A DNA stretch of 64,000 nucleotides from Callorhinus ursinus (taxonomy: Eukaryota > Chordata > Mammalia > Carnivora > Otariidae), in the NCBI RefSeq assembly GCF_003265705.1, contig NW_020312785.1, positions 136,482,899 through 136,546,898 of the forward strand, written 5' to 3'. Under the pieces are notes generated by a model. It ran no database searches, had not been told where the DNA came from, and was given only the letters and a program-made list of their open reading frames with translations. Of this stretch, positions 45,438 to 57,331 are shown one piece after another (positions within the stretch are counted from its first letter, which is position 1; every line of letters starts with the position of its first letter). The translations under genes were made by a program, and so were the position numbers.

Positions 45438-45849
45438 CACTGGTTCTCAACCAGGGATAATTTTGCCTCCCAGGGGATATTTGTAATGCCTAGGAACATT
45501 TTTTTTAAAGATTTTATTCATTTATTTGAGAAAGAGAGCGAGCAAGCACAAGCAGGGGGAGCGGCAGAGGAAGAAGCAGGCTCCACGGAGCAGGGAGCCC
45601 AACACGGGATTCGATCCCAAGACCCTGGGATCATGACCTGAGCCGAAGGCACATGCTCAACCGACTGAGCCATCCAGGAGCCCTGCCTAGAAATATTTTT
45701 GGTTGTCACAACTAGGGGAGATACAAATGGCATCTAATGAGTAGAGGTCAGGGACGTCGCTAAGCATTCTACAACATGTAGGACAACCCTCCGCAACAAA
45801 GAATTATCCAGCCTAAAATGCCAATAATGCTAAGGTTGACAAATCCTGG
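45438..45849 (+). mobile_element. MER20 (hAT-Charlie) split by a SINE
   Basis: ccactggttctcaaccaggg, attttgcctcccaggggata, then ttttggttgtcacaactagg, tctaatgagtagaggtcagg, aacaaagaattatccagcct and aaggttgacaaatcctgg follow the MER20 consensus end to end. Confidence 0.93.
45503..45683 (-). mobile_element. CanSINE inside MER20
   Basis: tgcctaggaacat/tgcctagaaatat flank it; internal gctccacggagcagggagcc. Confidence 0.95.
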
Positions 45850-46845
45850 AATAAAACTTAAAACTTGAGCTCCCTTCCTCCTGAAGTTACTACACATTCT
45901 GGATTACAGAAATAGAATGTCATGAAAATTTCCTGCACATATGCTATAGACATATTCAGAAAGCCAACACATTCGGGGATTTCGTATAATATAAGACAAG
46001 GAAAGATGGCACAGACTTACTATAGAGATTCACGAATTGGTCTGAAAAGCAGTGTGGATACACGGTGCCGCACAGAGTGCTTATGCAGAGGTCATTAATC
46101 CAACGCGTGGCTGATACAGAGCACATGCTGCAGGAGAGGTAGTAATGCCAGGAGATCGTCTTCAACCATATACAAAACCAAAGGAGAAATAAAAGCTACA
46201 AACTCTGGACCATGTCAAGTCACTGACATTTGCGATCTAAAGTACAAATTAAAATTGTACTCGTTACAGAAGCTGAATTTTTAACTTTTTCAAGTACCAC
46301 CTGAACCAAACGCCACAATTACATGCGACAGAAACCCTAGAATGTGTAGAGGATATTTTCAACCACATAATCTTATAAAATTGATTTCTAAAGAAAAACG
46401 TGGCCACCAATTATTTAACTGCTTCCATTAGAACAAATTTTTTAAGCTTCCCTATTAACAGATATCAGCACTCCTCAATCTTTGCTTGGTAAACTGTCAT
46501 GAGAGCTGAGTGCAAAACATGCCACATACCTCCCTGCCTTCATAAACAGAATAAACTACGTCAAATCTGCTTTTCCTGGATGCCCAGGGTATCTTAACTA
46601 CTTCTAATATTGTACTCTACTAATGTAACCCTCACAGCCTACTGAAAAGGGATGGAAGGCTTGCCCCTTCACTAAATGGCCATGAATGGCCTGTTTTCTT
46701 CTGTTATAATGTCTGGATCACCCACTGAGCTGCAACTATCATTCCTGTTGCAATTGGGGTACATGCCTCTGGCCTTTATCTCCAGCCTCTTCTCATGTAG
46801 CCTCTTCTGGAAATCTGGTATGAAGTAAGTAATCAGAAATGCCTT
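45850..46845. other. Single-copy AT-rich intron; no gene seen
   Basis: No repeat recognised; frames of up to 69 codons without domains. Confidence 0.5.
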
Positions 46846-47018
46846 GGGGTGCTTATGTGACACAGTCGACTCTTGGTTTCAGCTCAGGTCATGATCTCAG
46901 CCCCATGTCAGGCTCTGTGCTCAGCGAGGAGTCTGCTTGAGATTCTCTCTCCCTCTCCCTCTGCCCCTCCTACTTGTGCTCTCTCTCTCTTTCAAACAAA
47001 TAAATCTTTAAAAAAAAA
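46846..47018 (+). mobile_element. CanSINE, older subtype, head-deleted
   Basis: ggggtgcttatgtgacacag, gtctgcttgagattctctct and a caaacaaataaatc tail; part of the head is missing. Confidence 0.88.
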
Positions 47019-47228
47019 TGATAACTTTAAAAAAAAGAAGAAACCCCTTATCTAAACCCTGGGTAAAAGGGCCGAGTGAAGGTACAATTAAAGAACTCTT
47101 CTGCTAATATCAGGCAAAGAGCTTTGTAGCCTGTGAATTCCCACATCTCTGTACATTCATGCCTTGGATGTCCTCTTGCCCTTAACCCTTGTAGTCAAGA
47201 ACAGGAAAAGGGCCACAGGGGTATGGAA

Positions 47229-47388
47229 TAAGAAGGAAAGAAGGAAAGAAAGGAAGGAAGGAAGGAAGGAAGGAAGGAAGGAAGGAAGGAAGGAAGNNNN
47301 NNNNNNAGGAAGGAAGGAAGGAAGGAAGGAAGGAAGGAAGGAAGGAAGGAAGGAAGAGAGAGAAAGGAAGGAAGAAAGAAAGAAAAAT
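47229..47388. repeat. (GGAA)n tetranucleotide array with assembly gap
   Basis: GGAA/AAGG units broken by ten N at 47297-47306 and edged by GAAA variants. Any long Arg-Lys-Glu-Gly or Leu-Pro-Ser-Phe frame across it is a translation of the repeat, not a gene. Confidence 0.97.
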
Positions 47389-47568
47389 GCCCCCAAATGA
47401 GAGTTTGCATGGACAAAATGAGGAACAAAAAGGGAGAAAAATTAAACATGAGCCACAATCAGTAAAGTAAGGTCATTAAACTCCCATGGCTTGAGATCAG
47501 GTTAGTTACATTTAAAACAATCACCTTCTAATCCTAAAGCACAAATACCTTTAAGAAAGTAAATGAGG

Positions 47569-47750
47569 GGGCACCTGGGTGGCTCAGTCGGTTAAGCATC
47601 AGCCTTCAGCTCAGGTCATGATCCCAGGGTCCTGGGATCGAGCCCCACATCGGGCTCCCTGCTCTGAGGGGAACCTGCTTCTCCCTCTCCCACTCCCCCT
47701 GCTTGTGTTCCCTCTCTCGCTGTCAAATAAATAAATAAAATCTTTTAAAA
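47569..47750 (+). mobile_element. CanSINE, young form
   Basis: gaaagtaaatgag lies on both sides (target duplication); starts gggcacctgggtggctcagt. Confidence 0.95.
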
Positions 47751-48239
47751 AAAGGAAAGTAAATGAGACTTGCAGATGTTATTTAAAACTCTACAGAAAA
47801 TGAGCACTTAGGTACTTACAAAACTTTAATTCAAAGGTATTGATTTTTTAAAACAGGCAACACATAACCAAAGCATCCTGTCCATTTGGCATCTATCTTA
47901 ACCTGCCTGGAAAAAAACCCACTAATTGAGAGTTTCAGGAATGACTCATATAACAAGGTGACTTTTAAAAAGTCTGTCTGCATGCTCCCAGACAATAATT
48001 ATTATTGTGTGAGCCCCCTCTCTCCACCTCCCAAACACAGAATGCCCAGAATGCACATTTACACCCATTTAACTTCCTCTGGACCAGAAGTTTAACTTGA
48101 ACCTACCAAAAGGTGCTGACAGATGACAGAAATATAAAAATCACTATCTGATGTTAATCTATTGTCAAGTCTGTGCTTATTAAATATTGGTAGCATTTGA
48201 TAAAAGAGATGAATTTTTACAACAGCATCACAGAAACAC
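47751..48239. other. AT-rich intron; no gene seen
   Basis: No repeat or motif I can support. Confidence 0.45.
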
Positions 48240-49206
48240 CTAATCCTGCACCATCTCCTTTACCTCTTTACATCCAGCTAGGACTCAAAAGAAATCTTTT
48301 AGATGACAGGTCACACCTCATCGCCACAGACACTGAAAAGGCATCTAATAATCCATTCTTGGAAGGAAAAAAAAAAAAGACAAAGACAGAGACAGACACT
48401 TTTCTAACATCATAAAATATATGTCAACATAAAAGCAGGCATCACAGTTAACAGAGAAATTCTAGTCAGTACAAAATAAGGATGTAATCTATCACCAATA
48501 TTTTTTAACATAGATCTGGAGATTCCTGTCAATGTGACAAGCAAGATAAGAAAATTTACTAATACAAAGTTAACATAGAAAACAAGTAGCTTGAAACAGA
48601 CAAAAATACTCAATTATAAAATATAGAGAGAAGAAAAGACTTCATCATGGCTATGAAATAAAAGTAAAAAATCCAGCAATAAACTTAACAAGAAATATGC
48701 AAGACTTATATGAAGAAAATTTTAAAACACTCGAAGGCATCACTAAAAAAGACTTCAATAAAAGCAAGACATACTATGTCTTAGGGATAAATTTCACTTT
48801 AGCAAGATGTTAATTCTCCCTATATTAATCTATAAACCCAACAGAATTTCTATAAAAGTACTACAAAATCTTTTGGGGGATTTTGGCACTAAATGAGCAC
48901 ATTCTAAAATTCATATGAGAAATAAAAATCGGAAAATAGAGGTATGAAGAGATAATAGGCCCATCAAATATTCAAACAAATATATTATAAAGTTACCACA
49001 ACTGAAACAGTGTAAAATTAATTGGTACATGGCCAGTGGGTCAGATCAGTGAAGAACACAAAGTCCATAAATAAATCCAAATGCATGTAAGAATTTAGGA
49101 TATCATAGAAGTGGCATCTCAAATTAATGAGGAAAACATGGTTTATTCAATAAGTGATAATGAAGGAGGGACAACCAGGGAACCATTTGAAAAATAAAAT
49201 AAGGCT

Positions 49207-49415
49207 GGGGCACCTGGGTGGCTCAGTCGGTCAAGCATCTGGACTCAGCTCAGGTCTTGATCTCAGGGTCCTGGGATCAAGTTCCGCATTGGGGTCCTTG
49301 CTCAGCGAGGATTCTGCTTCTCCCTCTCCCTCTGCCCCTTCCCCCAGCTCATGCTCACGCACTCACTCTCTCTCAATTTCTGTCTCAAATAAATAAATCT
49401 TTTTTAGAAAAAAGA
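49207..49415 (+). mobile_element. CanSINE inside L1M
   Basis: Starts ggggcacctgggtggctcag; tail ends in an A/G-rich run. Confidence 0.94.
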
Positions 49416-49557
49416 AAAAGAAAAGGAAGCTGGATCCCTATCTCTTACTTCATAAAAATCAGGTTAGACATCAGAATAACACCAGGATAAATTCTAAGTC
49501 GATGAAAAATTTAAACATGAAAAAATAAAAGTAACAGATATCTCATAGGTCCTTCTT

Positions 49558-49751
49558 TTTTTTAAGATTTTATTTATTTATTTGACAGAGAGGGACACAG
49601 CAAGAGAGGGAACACAAGCAGGGGGAGTGGGAGAGGGAGAAGCAGGCTTCCCACTGAACAGGGAGCCTGATGCGGGGCTCGATCCCAGGACCCCAGGATC
49701 ATGACCTGAGCTGACAGCAGGTGCTTAATGACTGAACCACCCAGGCACCCC
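49558..49751 (-). mobile_element. CanSINE inside L1M
   Basis: ctcataggtccttct/ctcataggcccttct duplication. Opposite in orientation to the copy 140 bases away. Confidence 0.95.
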
Positions 49752-50799
49752 TCTCATAGGCCCTTCTAATAAACCTGAAGTGAAGAGGGTCCTCCTAACT
49801 GTGGCATAAAGAGTCTGACAAATGCGATTCTAAAAGAAATTAAAATTTCTGCATGAAAAAAACAACACAAACGTGAAAAAATATCTGCAACTCCTATCAT
49901 ATACACAGAACTAATTTTCCTAATATTTAAAGCTCCAACTGAGAAAAGACCAATACTCTAACAGAAAAAGGGTCAAGTAATATGAAGATAGCTCACAGGT
50001 AAGGAAACAGAAATGGTTCTTCTATATATGAAAAAAGCTTAAACTTCATTCACGATAAGATAAATGCAGATCACAACTGAACTGAGAAATAATTTTCTAA
50101 TCTCAGAATGTCAAGAATCCGAAAGCTTGACAACGTACCCACTGGACATACACTCTCATATTCTGCTGATGGAAGTCTGCAATCTTTATGAGGAGCAATT
50201 AGGTAATGTATATCAGAATAAAAAATGCACATAACCTCTGACTCAGTATTTCCAGTCTATTTACTCCACAGAAATAGTTACACATGTGAGAAATGAAGTA
50301 TGTACAGGTATTGCAGTGTATATTCTTTGTAATACCAAAAGACTGGAACTAATCTACATAAGCATCAATAGGGAATGATGAACAAAGTAGAGAATATCCA
50401 TATAATGTACGTAGCCACAAAAAAAGATGTGGGAGCCTTTTATCTACCACTTTGGAATGATCCTAAAAAATACTGTGAAAATAAAAAAAGTGCTATTGGG
50501 TAAAATAAAATATGGGACAAAAGTACCCATACTCACATATCTGCTTATATAAGCATTAACTATCACCGGAAGCATGCACGGAAAATTGGTAACATTGGTG
50601 ACAATCTCTGGGGAGTGAGACTATAGGACAGATGGAAGAGGGAAACAGTTCCATACCCTTTGGATGTGAATGTAATGACCCATGTGAATGTAATACCTGT
50701 AAAAAGTGAACTCAAATTTAAAACTTTTTAAACCTTAGTAAACACCTGAAGTACTCCCCTTCCCCAACTCTCAACTAGTTAGTACGTTCTGACAGTCCT

Positions 50800-51255
50800 C
50801 TTTCCAAAACATGTGTCATTTACCATCTCCTCTCCAACTCTGTGACCATAATCCAGTTCAGTCCTTGGGGTAATGGTCAGGCGCCTCCTAGCTGGTCTCT
50901 GCCTTTCCTCTCTCCCGGTTACAGAATGCACCTGACCCCACCTGACCCCACCACCACATCCCTCTCTTTAAGGAGAACAGTGTCAGCTCGATCTGATGAA
51001 ATCCCTTCCCTATGAATTAATGAAGTCCCTTCTCTACTCATCAAGAGATGCTGACTGCTACAGAAACCTGCACTTCTAACTAGGCATCCAGACCCCAAAC
51101 TATTTTCCTAGCTCTATTTCCCGAGGGTGTTTTGTGCTTTTTATCTTTCCAACTACCCTAGAAGTTTCTTAAAGGTTGATTATTGTCTAACCCACCTTTT
51201 TATTTTTGAAAACTCTTAGCATGGCATCTTGCACACAGAAGGTACTCAAGAAATG
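50800..51255 (+). mobile_element. L2 relic
   Basis: gcctcctagctggtctctgc at 50883 and cttagcatggcatcttgcac, acagaaggtactcaag at 51216-51250. Confidence 0.7.
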
Positions 51256-51264
51256 TTCTCTAAG

Positions 51265-51490
51265 GGGCGCCTGGGTGGCTTGGCCAGTTAAGCGGCCGAC
51301 TCCTGAGTTCTGCTCAGGTCGTGGTCTCAGGGTCCTGGGATCGAGTCCCGCGTCAGGCTCTCCGCTCAAAGGAGAGCCTGCTTCTCTCTCTCCCTCCGCT
51401 TGCCTGTGCTCTCTGTCAAATAAATAAATAAAATCTTTAAAAAGAAACCTTTTAAAGATCTCTTTAAAAGAAAATCTTTAAAACAAAAAA
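51265..51490 (+). mobile_element. CanSINE with long A-rich tail
   Basis: Starts ggggcgcctgggtggcttgg. aagaaatgttct/aagaaatattct flank head and tail, so the tail includes repeated CTTTAAAA units. Confidence 0.92.
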
Positions 51491-52245
51491 AGAAAGAAAT
51501 ATTCTTTGAATCCATGAACACTCAACAATCAATGTTAAATTAACGGAACTTAAATATCTGATTATCTCATACAAAAAAAAAAAAGAATGAAAATGAATAG
51601 CATGGTCTTTCATTCAAGCAGCTTAAGGAAAAAGAAGTTAGTTAAACCAAATACTGTTACTGATGATAAAAGTGTATTCTGAAATAGTCTGCTTCACCAG
51701 AGTTTCAGCTCCAAACATGTTCTCATTCCCACCTCCTTGCTCATCTCCTAGTCTCCCCACTTAGCTGAGGTACTTTCCTTACTTACCCTCAAGATGACAC
51801 TGCCTGGAATTCAATATCCCAAGGGACCTGATTTCAAATGGGATACAAATGGCCTAAGTATCTTGGTACCACTTATTCTGATAATGGCCTTAACAATAAC
51901 AATTTAAGAAAAAAATAACAATGTCAAGAAGTCATACAATTTATTTCATTGATCTGGGCTGCAGCTTCCCCACAACTGAAACTTAATAAACACTTCATCT
52001 TGCAAACCCAGAGGAAAATCTGTAGTGTTTTCAATCACATATAATCAAAATAAGTTCAGTCTTTCAAATTCTTGTTTACCACTTTTTCTTCCACCTGAAT
52101 ACTACTATGGGATGTTCCATGCTCTCAATATCATAAAGAGGCTATTTAACATCATTTTGAAGATGTTTAAATCTTTTTCTTTTTATTTATTTATTTATTT
52201 TTTTGGTGTCGGCAAAAAGTAGAGAATATGTGTAACAGCTTTCAT
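51491..52245. other. AT-rich intron; no gene seen
   Basis: Single-copy apart from A- and T-rich runs at about 51571-51585 and 52182-52202. Confidence 0.5.
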
Positions 52246-52264
52246 GAAAACCATATACGAATCT

Positions 52265-52460
52265 CGGGACGCCTGGGTGGCCCAGTTGGTTATGCGTCTG
52301 CCTTCGGCTCAGGTCATGATCCCAGGGTCCTGGGATCGAGTCCCGCATCAGGCTCCTTGCTTAGCAGGGAACCTGCTTCTCCCTCTGCCTGCCACTCCCC
52401 TGCTTGTGTGCTCTCTCTCTGATAAATAAATAAAAATCTTAAAAAAAAAGAAAAAGAAAA
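52265..52460 (+). mobile_element. CanSINE with perfect 19-bp target duplication (recent)
   Basis: gaaaaccatatacgaatct at 52246-52264 is repeated exactly at 52461-52479. Body near consensus. Confidence 0.97.
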
Positions 52461-52479
52461 GAAAACCATATACGAATCT

Positions 52480-52899
52480 TTAAAACAGTCACAAAATATT
52501 AAGTTTTTTAAATCTGAATAAACACAAAAATATTCTTCCAGGAAATGAGAGGATTATTATTTCTTTTTTTCCCCCAGATTTGTCCCAGAATTACTGCAGG
52601 AGCTATACCATAACTGACAACACCAGATCTTTGATTCCTGGATAGGACTTTTAAGGGCCATGCAGACAAATTAAAACATGATTCCTAAGGGTTTCTTTTT
52701 TCCTTAAGTTTTTAAAAATTCTTTGTTGTAAAGTTTCATGTCATGAAATCACATTTGGTAGCAAGAAAAGAAAAGGCCCAAACTGACAACTCTACCTCAT
52801 TCCATCACCTAAGCTAATTGATTTAAGAAGTGACTGGAATGAGTTTTTTAGACGGTTAGCATCTCCAATCATCAATTATCCTTACTTGCAATTTTGATT
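52480..52899. other. AT-rich intron; nothing seen
   Basis: No recognisable repeat or frame. Confidence 0.45.
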
Positions 52900-53035
52900 C
52901 TTTTTTTTTTTTTAAGTAGGCTCCACGCCCAGCTTGGAGCCCAACACAGGCTCTGAATTCAGAACCCTGAGATCAAGACCTTGATCAAGATCAAGAGTTG
53001 GACACGCAACCAACTGAGCCACGCGGGCCCCCCCC
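52900..53035 (-). mobile_element. CanSINE, distinct older subtype
   Basis: Poly-T, aagtaggctccacgcccagc, repeated gatcaaga units and head caactgagccacgcgggccc. ttacttgcaattttga flanks both sides. Confidence 0.92.
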
Positions 53036-53089
53036 ATTACTTGCAATTTTGAGATCCATAACAATTAATTGGTAGCACTTAGGGGAAAA

Positions 53090-53165
53090 CTAAATTATAT
53101 ATTATATGTAAGTCACTCAGCATGTCTGGTACATAGTGAGTGCTACATAATGAATGATGGTTGTT
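53090..53165 (+). mobile_element. MIR 3' end relic
   Basis: agcatgtctggtacatagtg and agtgctacataatgaatgat. Confidence 0.6.
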
Positions 53166-53591
53166 CTTATTTGTGAAGAAGTTAAACACTAGATTCAGAA
53201 AAAGCGTTTGACAAAATTCAAAATCTACTTATGGTAAAAACTCTCAACAAAGCGGGTATAGAGAGAACGTACCTCAACATAACAAAGTCCATCTATGACA
53301 ATCCCACAGCTAACATCACAGTCAATCATGGACAGGTAAATCTTTTTCTTTAAGATCAGGAACAAGACAAGAATGCCCGCTCTTGCCATTTTTATTCAAC
53401 ATAGTATTGGAAGTCCTAGTCATAGCAATTAGGCAAGGAAGAGAAATAAAAAAGCATCCAAATGTTAAAAGGAAAAAGTAAATCATCACTATTTGTAGAT
53501 GACATGATATTATATATAGAAAATCCTTAAGACTTCACCAAACAACTGTTAGAAGTAATAAATGAATTTAGTAAAGTTGCAGGATACAGCG

Positions 53592-53780
53592 GTGCCTGGG
53601 TGGCTCAGATGGTTAAGCATCTGCCTTTGGCTCAGGTCATGATCTCAGGGTCCTGGGATCGAGCCCCTCGTCAGGTTCCCTGTTCAGTGTGAAGTCTGCT
53701 TCTCTCTCTCCTACTGCCTCTCCCCCTGCTTGTGCCCTCTCTCTGTGTCAAATAAATAAATAAAACCTTAAAAAAAAAAT
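53592..53780 (+). mobile_element. CanSINE inside L1
   Basis: Starts cggtgcctgggtggctcaga; tail A9. It ends about 10 bases before an inverted copy. Confidence 0.95.
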
Positions 53781-53789
53781 CTGTTGCAA

Positions 53790-53817
53790 TTTTTTTAAAA
53801 GATTTATTTATTTATTT

Positions 53818-53853
<36 letters not shown>

Positions 53854-53991
53854 ATACAAGCAGGGGGAGTGGGAGAGGGAGAAGCAGGCTTCCCGCAGAG
53901 CAGGGAGCCGGATGCAGAGCTCGATCCCAGGACCCTGGGATCATGACCTGAGCCGAAGGCAGACGCTTAATGACTGAGCCACCCAGGCGCC
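53790..53991 (-). mobile_element. CanSINE inside L1, inverted to its neighbour
   Basis: T-rich tail, (GA)n at about 53822-53850, head ctgagccacccaggcgccc; ctgttgcaa repeats at 53781-53789 and 53992-54000. Confidence 0.95.
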
Positions 53992-55078
53992 CTGTTGCAA
54001 CTCTATAGACTAACAATGAACTATCAGAAAGAGAAATTAAGAAAAAATCCCATTTATAATTATATCAAAAAGAATAAAATACCTAGGAATAAATTTAACC
54101 AAAGAGGTGAAAGACCTGTACATTGAAAACTGTAAGACATTGATGAAGGAATATGAAGACAACACCCAAAGCAATCTACAGATTCAATGCAATCCCTATC
54201 AAAATTCCAATGGCATTTTTCACAGAAATAGAACAAACAATTCTAAAACCTGTATGGAGCCCCAAGAGACTCTGAATTGCCAAAGCAATCTTGAGAAAGA
54301 ACAAAAAACCTGGAGACAACATGCTCCCTGATTTCAAAGTATATCACAAAGCTATAGTTATCAAAACAATGTGGTACTGGCATAAAAACAGACATACAGA
54401 TCCATGGAACAGAACAGAGAGTCGAGAAATAAATCCAAGCATATATAGTCAATTAATTTATGACAAAGGAGCCAAGAACATACAATAGGGAAAGTACAGT
54501 CTCTTCAATAAATGGTACTGGGAAAACTGGACAGCCACATGCAAATGAATGAAACTAGACTACTATATTACACCATGCATAAAAATTAACTCAAAATGGA
54601 TTAAAGACCTGAATGTAAGACCTGAAACCATAAAACCCCTAGAAGAAAACACAGGCAATAAACTCCTTGACATTGGTCTTAGTGATGAGCTTTTGGATAT
54701 GACACCAAAAGCAAAAGCAACAAAAGCAAAAATAAACAACTCTCAATTCTTCAACCTAAAAAGCTTCTGCACAGCAAAGGAAACCATCAACAAAACAGAA
54801 AAGGCAACCTACTGACTGGGAGAAAGTATTTGCAAATCATATATCTGATAAGTGACTAAGATCCAAAATATCTAAAGAATTCACATAACTCAATAGCAAA
54901 AACCAATCCAATTAAAAAATGGGCAGAGCATCTGAAAAGACATTTTTCCAAAGAAGACATAGATGGCCAACAGGTACATGAAAAAATGCTCAACATCATT
55001 CATCATCAGGGAAAGGCAAAATCAAAACCACAATGAGATATCACCTCACACCTGTCAGAATGGCTATTACCAAATGAA

Positions 55079-55081
<3 letters not shown>

Positions 55082-55120
<39 letters not shown>

Positions 55121-55220
55121 AAGAAAGAAACAAAGAAACAAAGAAACAAAGAAAGAAACAAAGAAATAAACAAAGAAAGAAACAAAGAAAAAGAAAGGAC
55201 GGAGGGAGGGAGGGAGGAAG
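55082..55220. repeat. (GA)n/(GAAA)n/(GGGA)n compound array in L1
   Basis: Purine-only strand of about 140 bases (interrupted only by a few C and T), placed just after the L1 text tggctattaccaaatgaaag. Confidence 0.93.
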
Positions 55221-55518
55221 AAGTATTGGCAAGGATGTGGAAAAAAAGGAATCCTTGTTTGTGGCGATGTAAATTGGTGAAGCCATTATAGAAAACAGTT
55301 CCCAAAAAACTAAAAATGGAACTATCATATGATCCAGCAATTCCACTTCTGGGTATCTATCCACAGAAAAAGAAAACAATAGCTCAAGAAGATATATGTA
55401 ACCACATGTTTATTGCAACATTATTTACAATGCCATGATTGTAAATAATTATTTACAATAGAAACATTCTAAATGTCCATTGATGAATGAATGAATGAAT
55501 AGATAAAAAAGATGTGAG

Positions 55519-55724
55519 GGGCGCCTGGGTGGCTCAGTCATTAGGCCTCTGCCTTCGGCTCAGATCATGATCCCAGGGTCCTGGGATCGAGCCCCACATC
55601 AGGCTCCCTGCTCTGTGGGAAGCCTGCTTCTCCCTCTCCCACTCCCCCTGCTTATGTTCCCTCTCTCTCTGTGTCTCTCTCTGTCAAATAAATAAATAAA
55701 ATCTAAAAAAAAAAAAAAAAGATG
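55519..55724 (+). mobile_element. CanSINE, young form, inside L1
   Basis: aaaaagatgtgag lies at 55506-55518 and 55725-55737; body near consensus with A17 tail. Confidence 0.96.
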
Positions 55725-55752
55725 AAAAAGATGTGAGATATACGTGTACACA

Positions 55753-55754
<2 letters not shown>

Positions 55755-55793
<39 letters not shown>
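55755..55793. repeat. (AC)n microsatellite within L1
   Basis: Lies directly before caggaatattactcagccat, the L1 motif that also flanks the (TG)n at 24194-24236. Confidence 0.95.
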
Positions 55794-55796
<3 letters not shown>

Positions 55797-56469
55797 GGAA
55801 TATTACTCAGCCATAAAAAAGGATGAAATCTTGCCATTTGCAACAACATGGATTGACCTTGAGATCATTATGCTAAGTGAAGTAAGTCAGACAAAGACAA
55901 ATACCATATGATCTCACTTATATGTGGGATCTAAAAGCAAAAATAACAAGCTCATAAATACAGGAAACAGACTGGTGGTTGTCAGAGGTGGGGGGATGGG
56001 GGGAGTCAAAAGTCACAAACTTACAGTTATAAAATAAGTAAGTCATGATGGTGTAAGGTACAGCATGGTGATTACAGTTAATAATACTGTATTGTATATT
56101 AGAAAGTTGCTAAAAGAGCAGATCTTAAAATTCCTCATCACAAGAAAAAAAGATACTTTGTGACTGTGTGTGGTGACAGATGTGAACTAGATTTATTGTG
56201 TTGATCATTTCTCAATATATACAAATATTGAATCATTATGTTGTTCACCTGAAACTAATACATTATATGTTAATTATACCTCAATAAGAAAAAACAATGA
56301 GTCGGCCTTCCCTAAAGAAACAGAATGGCAATAAAAGAAGGAACTAGGAAAGGAAAAACTATGTACTTAAAACTTGTACTTACATATACCGCTATGGGCA
56401 ATCTGCATGCGAGTAACTGGAATTGTACCACATAAAGTATTATTATTTCATTTTAGTCAAAAACTATAA

Positions 56470-56625
56470 ACTTCTCTAACTTTTTAGGATGGTGGAAATG
56501 CTCTCTCTTATTTGTGGTAGTGCTTTCATAAATCACATACATTTGTCAAAACTCAATCTAACTCTACACATGAAAAGACCAAATTCTATGTATGGCAATA
56601 AACCTGAATTTTAAAAACAAACTTT
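56470..56625 (+). mobile_element. L1M 3' UTR relic
   Basis: acatacatttgtcaaaactc and tatggcaataaacctgaatt in L1M order; probably belongs to the older LINE around the 53-56 kb insertion. Confidence 0.5.
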
Positions 56626-57306
56626 TCTGAAGCCAAATATCCTTCTTTTCCAACAAATATGGTACACTAGGAAAAGTATTCAATTCCAAGCAACTCAAAA
56701 CAGTTTAAAGATTTTCCTGTATATTGGGCAAACAAGAAGGTACTCCAATTTTACTAATGGAGAAACTGAAGCCAGCTCAGTGAAATGATCTGTGTAACTT
56801 CCTATGCTGTGATTGTCAGGTCACCACCGTTGTGAGCTGGGTTCATGGCACAGATCCCCATTGAACCCCACTGTGCTGTCGTTTGCTCAACACCCAGGCA
56901 TTAAGCAAGTTCCCAGTCCCTTCCACTGCAGAATAAGGAAGTCAGACTCAGGTGCTGAGGTCCCCTTAAACTTTAACATTCTGATTTTATATTCTACTGG
57001 AGACTTTAAATATAATTTAAACGTCCTTTAAAAAAACCAAGATTTGAAACTTCTTTAATCAGAGAACCGAGCCTAACACTATTAAAAAAGAAAAAGAAAA
57101 AACCCTAGGAAAATCCAATTTACAGAAGAGATAGATAATCATGGGGTGTTCAAAGATTTCCAAATTTACAAAAATCATTTGCACAAAGAGCTTCCCTAGG
57201 ACATTTAGGTGTTGGTTTACACAACATTAATTTTGAGAAAGGTGGTAAGTGCCACAGTCAAAAATAAAATTACTCAAAAGAAACTAAACATCTTTGATAC
57301 TGTGAT
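56626..57306. other. Single-copy intron; no gene seen
   Basis: 56725-56830 faintly resembles reverse-complement MIR (ggagaaactgaagccagctc). Otherwise nothing recognised. Confidence 0.45.
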
Positions 57307-57331
57307 AGAAATAAATGTACCTCTAAGTCAA

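Larger units (their letters stand above)
48240..50735 (+). mobile_element. Old L1M-type LINE (ORF2 end and 3' UTR), with two nested SINEs
   Basis: gcaagacttatatgaagaaa, aacccaacagaatttctata, aaagttaccacaactgaaac and gtacatggccagtgggtc give ORF2. ctgactcagtatttccagtc and ggaactaatctacataagca give the 3' part. Frames are broken throughout. Confidence 0.85.
53190..56305 (+). mobile_element. L1 ORF2 (from RT domain) and 3' UTR, broken and nested
   Basis: Translation from 53190 gives DSEKAFDKIQ, then around 53490 LFVDDMILYIENP, which is the L1 reverse-transcriptase active-site region with the two catalytic Asp (usual F-A-D-D, here F-V-D-D). ORF2 continues in several frames to about 55020 (e.g. 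MKLDYYITPCIKINSKWIKD), followed by the 3' UTR. Stops, frameshifts, three SINEs and three microsatellites make it non-functional. Confidence 0.92.

Noticed and set aside
47157..47458. Frames rich in Arg/Lys/Glu/Gly or Ser/Phe/Leu/Pro across the N gap
   Set aside because: Direct translation of the GGAA array with unknown bases in it.
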